Of a stretch of 64,000 nt of DNA, positions 14,455 to 26,400 are shown in pieces; position 1 is the first letter of the stretch, and each line of letters starts with the position of its first letter. Made by a program: the position numbers and the translations under genes. This DNA comes from Alentia gelatinosa. Lineage: Eukaryota > Annelida > Polychaeta > Phyllodocida > Polynoidae. The notes beneath the pieces were generated by a model. The model saw nothing but the letters and a program-made list of their open reading frames with translations. It was not told the origin of the DNA and searched no databases. The stretch covers positions 36,421,360-36,485,359 of the forward strand of contig OX465583.1 in assembly GCA_950022655.1 (NCBI GenBank). The letters are read 5' to 3'.

Positions 14455-17400
14455 GTGAGTCTTTGGTTTCATTATCGATTACTTGAAAACGCAATAGGAA
14501 TTATAGGAAAATCTAAGGCCCGGCGTCCTCCTACTACGATAGAAATTTAGACCTACCGATATGGCTACTATACAAAAAGTAGATATCGGAGACTTATCGG
14601 GAATGTGCAAAATCGTTGACATATGTCTAGACACGCCAATTCACCATGCATCGCAAGGGGTTGACAGGTAAGAAAATGTGACAATGGTACCGATGTGCCC
14701 CACGAAATTAGCCGGGCATAAGTGCATATCTTAAGGTGTAATTTCCATTTTTAGATATATGATACACTATAATTTAGGAAATATTGCATATTATATTTAC
14801 TAGTTCACATAGAACAACAATGTGTTTTTCTTTGGCAGTACAAGCTCTGTTCCAAGTTAAACTAAGAAAGTATTGATTTGAGACACTGAAACCTATTCAA
14901 AAATCACCAAATTTGCAGGGCATACGGACATATGAATCGTCCATCTACTTCCAAGATTTCATAGATTTCTGATCAGTATCTCAAACGTGAGATTTTTACG
15001 ATAGAATACTCGGCGATGCTCCCGATTAGCCACCGCAATTCAAACATGTTTAAATGTCGTAGAGAGCCTACGATACGGGTTTTGCACCGGAACGAAATCG
15101 TAGACTCCCATTTTGTATCGGTGCCTAATCGTAGAGACGTGGTCAACAGCCCAGATATTAGGTGACCTTCAGGTATCGGGAGGTTCATCGTAGACAATAT
15201 CGGAGCCATATCGTAGCAGGTGGACTATGTTCTCCAATTCCCAGTATTAGATTTATGCGACTGTGGTTGGGTAAGGTATATTTCTTTTGTATGTACATGT
15301 AATACTATTTTCTGGATATGAAAGAAGACATGAAAAGGAAGAGGGCAAAAACACTACAATAATTCTTATCAGTCTTTTTTACTATGATGCAATTATTTCT
15401 AAGCGGGTCCACAAAAATATAGGGACAGAATCCTCTAAGTCAGAAAGAAAGGCAAAGTTGGAGAAACTGTCCACTGTTATAAATCAGAAGAAGTTAAACA
15501 TGAAAAACTAGTTCGCTGATTGAGGTTGTATCTTATCTTCATCACAACACAACAAAATGGTATAAATGTGAGACCATAAAAACAGTGGCAGGTGCCACAG
15601 AGCAAAGCCACATTTGAGGATATACATTTTTATGAATAAACGAATATCACTCCCTTTTACAGTGATTATCAAACCTGCAGGAGATCAGTTTCTTGCACAG
15701 GGATCAAGTCTGAAGCTTACATGTCAGGCCAGACCCTGTGATCAAAAGGCCCATGGAACTCTTCGCTTCGTGCGCCAAATTGGCGAGATCAACCCGCGTT
15801 ACCAGCGAAAAGCCGGGGAATGCGCAGTCAGCTTGCACGTTCCGCATGTACGTTGGGAAGATGCCGGTTTCTACAGCTGCACCTATAAAGGCTATAAGGG
15901 GCGTGTGACAAGGCTGCATATCTTTGTTGGAGGTAGGGAGATCTTTGACCCTTTTGCGATGTTGGGATGTTTGAAGGCACTCCCGGGGATCTTTATTCAA
16001 ATTTCAATAATTGCCTCTCTTTAAAAAAAAAGAAAAAATAGTGCGAATATTCTGATTTTCCCATCCTATATAGGACTATACATAAGTTGATATCAGTGAT
16101 TTTATGTACAGAATCAATTAAAATTGCAAAGCGCCAGTGTACTACGAGCGAGTGAAAATTGCATGGGCATATTTTAAGGTGTTTATTTGGCACTACATAT
16201 ACAGCTTAGCGAATTGTATAGATTTCAAGGTACAATGTTCAGATTTACAATTCTTACAATTTTTAAAATATGGCAGCATCATCCTGGTAGTCACTCAAAG
16301 TCCGATAACTCGTGATTAAATTGAAATATCAGAAAACGGTTTGCGGAATTATTATTGTCTTCTTTATTTTGGTGCATAAATCCATGCATATTGCAGAATA
16401 AATAGTTTAAGTTATAATTCCTCCCATGATTTCGAAATATCCACCATAGAATCGGCGCCAGTATCATAGATCCTCCACAAAAGATCAATTGATGACCATC
16501 TTTTAATGTCAACATCATATTAAAAAATAGATTTGTTTATAAGGAAGGCACAACTCGGGACAAAGAAATGAAGTGAAAGTGCAGGATGGTCTTTATTTGC
16601 TTATTTTAGATAACAACGTTTCGGATTGTTATAAATCCTTCATCAGGTTAACTATATTAAAAAAAAAGCAGGTGACATTTATTTTCTCATGCAGATCCTC
16701 CCGTTGTTGAGCCTCTACGTTGTGTGTCTACCAACTTTGAGTCGGCCAACTGCTCATTCTGTTCGTACAAAACACCAGGATGGGAGAACAAAGAGACAAG
16801 TGTAAAGTTCAGGTAATGGACTTAAAAGGGGGTGTTCCACTAGGATGCCCATCCAAGTCGGTCCAAGTCAAAATAGATGACTGGATGGGTCATGAAAAAT
16901 CATAATAGCTTACATGGATTGGTAGGTCCGGTAGATACAGCCTAATAAAAATTTAGCCCGGCGAGGCCCGCAGCCTACCCGTGGGGCCGGGCGCCACAAA
17001 GAAACTCCCATATGCCGGTGGAACACCCGCTTATTACAACAATCCTCTCTATATGAAGGTTATAAATTGGACATTATAAATCTATTAAAACACTAACCAT
17101 AATATTCTGAATTGAAGTAAAAACATACCAAAAGTAAATTCCCTGTATCTTAATTACGTCCAAGGATATCAAACGTTGCATTATTTCCTATGGCGCTAAC
17201 GCTATGACTTACCATGCTCCACTCTAACCCTATCAAATATTGTGCCATAGATATTACATTTGCTATTATGCAATTATAAGTTACCTAATTATGAACCATT
17301 GGCCTGGACGCCAAACAAAACAATAAATGGGAGGTGCTCTCCTGAGTGAAATATAAGACAGGTCGACACCTGACTAATAACGACAGCTTCACAATAAATA

Positions 17401-20400
17401 GGCCCCCCCCTAGCGGATGTATGTGGAAGCAGGGTAGGCTATGTGCCGTATCCCTCACACATGGCCACTTTCGCACCTCTTTGTTCAACTTTGTTAAAAT
17501 CTGTCGCAATTCCCTTATAGCATCATATCAGTATGGCACTAAGGAAACGGAAATTGGTGAAAGATATAACAGCGCAATAGATATTAGAAAAGAGCTAACG
17601 ATATGATAACATTACATATAATGCAGCTCTTTTGAACCTGCCTACATAATATTTCTATAGTGATTACATATTGTTTACATATTGATTAGTATGCTGGATT
17701 ATGAGTTTTTGTTTACAAGGGTCGGGGGACGCCTGCACACCTGTGTTAACTTCATCGACGCCTGCACTTGTCACGTGTGTGGTTATAACAGCTTCGCGCG
17801 GTTCGGCTTCAAGGAATGTCAACCAGACCAGCAGAAAAGGCAGTTTGCCCAATTTGCCAGTTACGTTTTTAACGTTACTGTACAGAATCAGTTTGGGACA
17901 ACGACGAGGATTATGCGAACCATCATGGAAATGAGTAAAGGTGATTATTATGTACTCGTCCACATATCTTTGATAGTTACTTATCACTACTCCCAATACA
18001 TATATTGTGTAGAGCACCCTGTGCCGCATTCTGTTATAACAGAACACCTTCTTGAGACATCGGCGAAGTGTGGTATTCATTTTGAAACGGTTTCTATACC
18101 ATCAAATTCGGGTTAATGGTAGAGCGACCCGCCATATTCTTACAAGATAGAAAACTCAATGTGGTTTGACAACTTTCACAGAACTCGGCATATGCCTCGT
18201 TCCGTAGATAAAAGTGAAACCCCATCTCGTTCTGTAGCATTTACAACATGGTCAGGTTGGTCTAAATGATTATAGTGACCCCCAACCCAGGAAAGCCCTA
18301 GTCCACAGGAGAAAAGATCACATTGAATCATGTAGATTCCAATATGTTATTCAGAGGTATGTGTTAATCTAGTATGTGTATATCAACGAGCTTATATATG
18401 GTGCCATTGATGTGGTCCCCTATGACAAGGCAGACAGATGCTAATGTACTGTAACCCTCGGAGGTGGTTCAGAACTAGGTAAAGTATTCACCCCTGCAGA
18501 TCTCTATTCAGGGGTGAACAGCTGTCCTATGTTATTGCAGTTTAGGAACCAGCGAGGAAGACTGAACAAAATGGCTGGATTTGAGAAACAGCCATGCTCC
18601 ACTGAAAAACTACCTCTAAATACACAATTATAAAGCAACAAACACCTATTTTGAAGGTTGGCGAAGACAAATAGATACATATTTATCGATTCAATTTTGA
18701 TTTCATACATGTCAGATGATGGCCAGTGAGAAATGACGATCCGGTGGAGGGCTCTATGGCAGAGGAACCCGGCCCTGTACAGGGCCGGGCACACTGGCTA
18801 GTTCAGAACAAGATGTAAATTGGCAATCTCTGTATGAGGAGTCAAAGCATTTCTATGCATTTCGGACAGTAACGGTATCCATAGTGTAACCCGCGTCACG
18901 ACCTGTTTATACTGGTCACGTTTCTTAGCCTCAACTCAACGTGATGCACTTCAAGTCGGCGGCCTACATTAGGCCGAGCGAAGGAAAACCATTAACATGT
19001 CATAAAAGTTCCACGTTGACTTACGATTTGCGCAAAAATCACTGCCGTGACTGTCGGAGTGATGTGTAAACCTTGCCGTACTTGCCAACACTCTCAGCCA
19101 TGTGGCCTCCGACCCAGCCAAGGCCTGCTTAGCAGACTCTCTCATTTCCCACCATTCTCTCAGAGAGATCATCCCTGCTAACCTTTCAACCTCTTCTCAT
19201 ATTCACAGATCTGCTGCTGGCCTAACTAGCTCCACAATCCCTTCAGGTCACGACAATACGGGCGGTGCATGGTGGGAGTGGCCTTGGCCACACATCTGGC
19301 ACTCCTTCTTCCGCTCACTCGATAAGAAACCAAATAAAGTAAAGACGCCTGTTGGTTGTGTCTTGTATTTGCAGTGCGGCCTGATCCAGTGACATCCGTC
19401 CAAGTGAGAAATATCACAGCTCGTAGCGCGGTGGTGCAGTGGGCAGCACCCCTACGTCTCAGCTCCTCCGTCTACCACCTGGAGTACTGGATGAACATCT
19501 CCTCTTCTTTGTCACACAGGATGGTATGTTTTTCAATTAGCACTTTTGTGTGTGCTGAATTTGTAAAGCTATGGTATATGTTCTTCAGACCAAAAGTGAA
19601 AACAAATTACGTTTTAAAGCTAAACTCGCAACATTTTTGATGTTAGCATTAATCTTTCTGGCTATAATGAAGAACACAAACGTCAAACTCATCAGAATCC
19701 ATATGGAAAAAGGTCCACAGAACAGTATTACTTCGATACTAAATGTCCCCTGGGAAACAGGTACACTTTCGTTGTCCCCTTGAAACCATTTCACTCCGGG
19801 ATCTTCATTTACCCGTCTGACCATTGTTCAATGTACCAATACCCATAGCCCATCTATACCAATGCTGCTCTATGGTGTCCTACCCCTATTTACTCCTCTC
19901 TGTCCCTACCATGGCTGTAGCTACCTGAGCCTGGCTCCCCATCCTGCTGCTCACATCTTCAGAAGACCCGGTCTTCTATTGTTTAGATGTACCTTATGAC
20001 AGTTGAATGTGAAGCAGCTAATCATTGTGCCGACTAACATGTGGGATCAATCCAAGATTGATCCATGCTGCTCATGAGTCCAAGCCATATTAGCTTCTTC
20101 TGGCTCTTGCTGTGCAAGTGAGCTGCTGATTCTTGGAACCATGTCCACTCGAGTCCCGTACCGGACTGAACTGAACTGGGGTCAAATAATCTTGGCTTGT
20201 ACATGAAGACCTTATTCTGTATGCCAAGGAGACCCAGAGACGATGTGGGTCAATATTGTTCAACACCTATGGATGACCTTATGGTTGGCTAAGTCTGTAT
20301 TAGACAATGGACCTAAATATTATCAAATTATAACTTGTACAAGGTACACAAAAGATCTTCATATACAAGCCTATGTTATCCAATGCGCCCCAGAACTGTT

Positions 20401-23400
20401 CAGTTAGTCATCAAATACTTCACCTGTCGAACCTTCTAGAAACATCCAAATGCCTTGTCAAATTTATACATGATAAATATGTCATCTACCCCTACGTGGC
20501 TTCAGCCATCTTGACGTCGGCCATCTTAGCAATTGGCTGTCGAAACCCCTGATGACTCACCATATATAACTCTCCCAAACCCTACCTATTGAGGTTATTC
20601 CCCATATCAATTATTCAGTGTGCACTATTCCAGCCATCCCTCCATCACTCTACACGCAATGTCAGAGTAATCTCTTGCTGGGTACATTGATATAACATAT
20701 AGTTACATCGCAATACATCTGCATACATACATTTGGTTGGTTTTCTCGACAGGTACACTATTAGGGTTTTATGCCCATAAATGTTTATAAATAGTGATAT
20801 TCATTTTTTGACATAACTCCCATATCTCTAGGTCTTAGAAAATGATATTTGATAGTTCTCTGTGGTAATTAGTAGAAGATGCTCTGAACCCCCCGTTTGG
20901 GGTTACCTCTAAATACATGATTTTGACTGAAGATATTAGGATTTTAAATGTTACAAAAATATGTGCTATTGGATCCAAGTGGGTATTTTACTTAATTCAA
21001 TTCATTGAGGAACACACATTTGATAGCCATATAACCCATCGATATTATCTCTCGCAGGTAAGGTTGGGAGAACACGTGTTCACAGCACCCCTCGAGGAGC
21101 TCAGTCCCTACATGATATACACGGTGTCCGTGTGGTGCCAACCTCCCAACACTACACACAGTAGCGCATCTATCACTGACACGTTCACCACCCTCGAAGA
21201 AGGTCAGTTATATACGAAAACTGGCTTAGGCCCGGCGTCCACCTCCTATGATATGGCTCTGATATGGTCTACGATGCACCTTCCGATAAAAAATCAAAAT
21301 CGCGTCAGAAGGTCACCTAGTATCGGAGCAGTTGACCACGTTTCTGCCATTAGACACCGATAAAAACCACATACAACGCGTGGTGGATTGGCATGTCTAG
21401 AACTATGTCTACGATTTTGCACCTTCCTGATGTGTCTCCGATATTTGCTTTTTGTATCGCTACCATATCGGTAGGTCTAAATTTCTATCGTAGTAGGTGG
21501 ACGCCAGGCCTAACTATCTTCGTACGTCAAAAACACGCTGCAGCACTATTTATCGGAGCCAGAGGGATATAACAGATCAATAATTTCATCTAGTATGTAG
21601 TATGAAGACAGTCAGCCTGTTTAATTACGTATCATTATATATCTAGAAATTGCCAAACTTTACCTAGTAACGGGATGACATACCCCGTAAGTCATATGGG
21701 TATGAATAGGACATAGGTAGAAGCTGGCGATATACGTAGTTTATACGATCATACATATATGATAATACCTTAATTATCAAATGTATAACGTGTCATATAA
21801 CAATGTATCTTATTCAAATATATTTGATGATGAATTATTTTATTTACACAGCAAGCAATCCCATTGATCAATCTGTAGCTAGCTATCAGTAATATATCAC
21901 TTAGAATGTACGTAATGGTTGCGGCGAGGCAATTGTGAGAGCCCCATTGGTCTATGTGAGCACAACCAATTATTTAATACTGACAAATATGAAAGAATGA
22001 CGATATACATGCTCTCTGTAATCAATGGAGCGGGCTGATATAGTTCCCACCATAAATTATAAGTCATATAATGCTAGTGCACAATTATCAGCCCTTTGTA
22101 CGTAGTTAGCCAGTCTTTGGTAGGCAGCGCATTCATGATTCAAAGGCCTGTTTGTATTCGCTCGAGTCTTTTTTCTGTGTGGATATACAACCCACAGATA
22201 AAGTCAGTTTGAAATATCTGTTGTGAGAACGGACTGGTATTCTTTAGCAACAATGAACCGCTACGCTGTTCAGCATTCTATAGCTGCATTTATAATACAC
22301 TGCGGATATCAAATTCTAATTGTTAAGAATATACACCCAACCACGCAAATCTGTGAATGTGCTGAATTTATATCTCACGAGGTGGTAGAGGATGTAAATA
22401 ACCGTTTCCTACCAACCATTGTACAATTACGAAAACGTCCTAGGTTTTCCACATACGTTCCCTGGTACTATATTTCAATTAACCTTATTTATGAGGAAAT
22501 CAGTCTTCAATGAATGAGACATGTGTATGTATGAAACGTTAAACGTTATGTGATATCCTGCTATCCCTTCCCAATGAAATACAAAGGGAAATGGTCATTG
22601 GTGTCATCAATATGCTACAGGTGAAATTTCTTGTGTTTCTGTTATTTTATACTGCCATTTACAGTTGAATTGTTGTCATTGATAGCTATTTTGCTGTTAA
22701 CAGTTCCTGGAGGATGTCCATTTGTGCCAGAAGGAAGCTACATGAGCCTTCTACAGGCTGAGCATGAGAAACGCACCGTTTTCGTTTATTGGCAGGTATG
22801 TTGTTTTTCATATCATACTCGTATATATAAAGTGTCAATGTTGATCAATACATTTGATAAAATGCCCCACAATAGTACACCTACATGTATATAGTACAGA
22901 ATCCGCGTTGTTTCTCACCTGCATACCCATTCATATCCTTGCTGTACTTAATCTGTGAATCAAATTCTATCATTTATTTAAATTTGTTAATTTTATTGGC
23001 AATTTTTAATTTTACATGTATAAGTGTTTGGTCATAATTGCCACTTTCCGTCATTATGATACCGACACTGTATAGAACAAGAATACTTTGATTCTATTCC
23101 ACGGTCCTCTTCTCTTATTTTCAATTGATCACTTCACTGAAGCACAATAGGTTCTCTTCCACTGACCTTTTCCTATTTATGGAAATATATCGATGATCAA
23201 AATCGGTGTAGGCAAGCTCTTCTTTCTATAGAAACAAAAAAGAGATAATTAGATGAAGACAACAACTGAACCTTTATAATATGGTAAAACTTAACACAAA
23301 ACGATTCAAACTTCGACGGTAACTTTTCGGCCAGAGTCTACCAGAATCACTCAACCATGGCAAGCTGCTTGGTCATCACGTCTGGGTGACTCAGGAGGAC

Positions 23401-26400
23401 GCTAACCCCAGAAAGGTCACGGTGAGAAATCCACCAGATGGCGCTGGAGAACTGACAGCAGCTCTGCAACTGCTCGCCAAGGTCAACTATTCCGTGAAGG
23501 TCACGGCGTACAACGCGATCGGAGAGTCACAGGGGTGCTTGCCGATTACCATCTACCCTCATAAAGGTTAGATAATTATATTTACTTTCAATGTTAAGTC
23601 ATAGTCTCCTTAGCTTAAATCCTTTCCATTTCCCTGACTCATTTCATGAGTTTTTGGTATGCTTCACTTTTGTGGTATCGATGGCATATCATTGCCTTTG
23701 CTTTATTAATACATGTATCAAACTTAATGGTATAAAGGTAGTGCAATCATTTGACATGTTTTTTTAAGTAAGCTTTCTATCTCATTATACAGTCGCGAAA
23801 AGGTTTGATATAGTTGAAGCAGATGATAACGGAACGCATCTCATCTTTTTCTGGAGCAGTCTTCGAGATGAAGACTTTTTGAGGAACCGACTGCTGATGG
23901 AATGTAGGGTAGCTTCGCAATCCTCACCCATTTGCAAGGTAATCCTCTTTCTTCTATAAGATCACCATAATCTTTTGTTATACTTATAAGGATTCATCAG
24001 ATTTTATCATACACTTCTGAGATGAAGACTGAAATGCAATATCTCCATTTCCTGTCTAGCTTCTAATCATCTGGACGGAGAGTGCCAAACGGAGCAACTT
24101 GAAAATCAATGTTAACTTCAGATAGATTACTTCAACTGGACTTTTCCTTTTATGCCTATATTACTAGGAATTATTCAACTAATTCTGAGATTTTTGTAAA
24201 GATGGCCTTATCCTTTTATGCCTTTATTATTATAAATCATTCAACTAATTTTGAGATCACTGTAAAGATAGCAGCAGAACCGTGCAACGGTACATAATTT
24301 TACAAGCTACATTGAAAGTGTACAATCCATTGAGTTATTCTGTGACTTGTCTCTTTGTAATGTACCGAATTCATATCATTTTCATTTCATCATTCAATCT
24401 TTGTACTTATTACTAATTAATTCAAGTCTTTTATTACCTTCGTCGACTTAATGTGTACATATACCTGCTTCTATCAGGATTCAACAAAACTCTACATAAT
24501 TCCCCCTGAAAAGAGAGAATACACTATACGAAAACCTGCCAATGACAACACGTTCTACAAAATGGCAGCAAACTATGATAATGGCACCTCTGGACTGTCT
24601 CATCGCTGGGTCTGCGTCAGACGTCAGGATGCAGGTAGCCCCCAATTGGATTCATAATTGATTCGTAGTCTTAAGTGAAACAAACGTTGGCATAAATCGC
24701 AGTCTTAATAATGAATAATTACCTATTGGAATTATAATGCTGCCAGTGACAATTTTCATTAGGATTTAGTGTCTGAAAATTATATAGTTGTGTTTTGTAT
24801 ATAATGGTAACAAATTACTTATATACATGTAATATTTCCCAAATTATAGTGTATCATATATTTTAATACAAGATGTTCACTGATATTTGCGTCGTAACGC
24901 TGTTTGGACGCAAAATTAAGGCCTGGTTCGGGGTTTGACCTTGTTTCCGAAGTAGCTATTTTTGCGTCGGCGTTTGCATCGGCGTTGATGGGTACGGGGC
25001 TTCAGAACCTTTGCACACTGCTCTCTGCTTAGTTTAGTTCTTTAGCTCTGATGCGTTATCATGCTCGTAATGTGTGTTGTGGTTATCAAGTATGTAAATA
25101 TGCAATGAAAACTAAGCTTCTAAGAAGTTGTTTTCCTTCATGTAACAGAGGTGCAGAAACCTGATTTTAACATCGAACCTCTGGCAGACAGCAGTGAACA
25201 GCAAGGAATAAGACTTAACGTAGAGATCGAGCCACCAAAGTGTGACTTCACTGTAGGGCGTGTCCTTTACCACCACGTGACCTGGCTGACCCTCCCACAA
25301 GACACAGGTTAGAGGGTATCTTCCTTCACAATTGTTATAATTTAATATTTCTATGTTTAAACTACCTTTAGAAGGTCCAAGAACATCAAATATTCTTCCA
25401 TGCGTTTTACAGTTGTTAATTCAGTTGTGCGGCTGAGTCCAGTGAGTGTTTCTATAATTAATGGCTTGGGCTATTATCCGACCTCAAAAAGACTATTTCT
25501 CCCATCGCTCTTCAATCAGACACTCGCATAGCTTAATCATTATCGAAATTATCATATATTTTAGTGAAAATCAATAGATACTATCTGGCGTGATACACAA
25601 TATCCATCAATGATATCATTCGTCTGTGAACAGTCCCGTTGGAAGACAACATCTCCTGGGGCCATCAGTCGTACATGATCGTTGATCCATCCTCCACGAA
25701 TCAGTACCAGGTCAGCCTTCAAGCCGTAGGACACCGAGGTCCGAGCCTTCCTACGAAGGTCCTCTACCCGCACACCGTCTGGAAGAGCATTCAAACAGGT
25801 ACTTTATGACTCGCGATGCTGTGAATGCATAGTGGCAATATCAAGTGACCTATAGAACGAAATACGGTGAGAGAATTGAAAGGTATATCACGTTTTACAG
25901 TGTTTTTGCATGGTTAGTGATATAATTATACAGTTCTCTCTTTATGCCACACCTTCTGGTGTACTGAAGTGGAACACCTTACATTTTGTATGGTCAATTT
26001 TATAATTCATAAAGTTGGTAGAATATTAGCAACACAGACATTTTAATATCAGTCTTAATGGTTCAACGTCTGCCACCGACGATATGACAAATCATAGTAA
26101 GGAAAACAAGAGCGATCATCATGTGAGCACATTCATATTATGTTTTATATTACCACAGATCCAAAGGCCATCGTCTCAATTGTATTGTTTGGAATAATAT
26201 TTGGAATAATATTAAGTACTGGAATTGGCCTTTTACTACGGTGAGTTGATATTTTACAATAAAACAATGTATCCTATCTCTAGATAAGATAGCTATGTGG
26301 CTCTTGGAGATTCGGCTTTGCCTACCTTGTACTCTTGGCATATGGCTATTGAAAAGGGTCACTTATTATTTCATTATCATGTAGTTCTCACTCAAACTTA

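Noticed and set aside
14246..14458. Alternative first-exon frame from the ATG at 14246
   Set aside because: Ends at the same donor in the wrong phase for exon 2 and has no signal peptide; the 14364 frame fits both.
17664..18080. 138-codon frame on the - strand
   Set aside because: Shadow over receptor exon 4 and its intron; no motif, while the + strand reading fits the splice phases and fold.
25561..25794. 77-codon frame on the - strand
   Set aside because: Antisense shadow of receptor exon 12.
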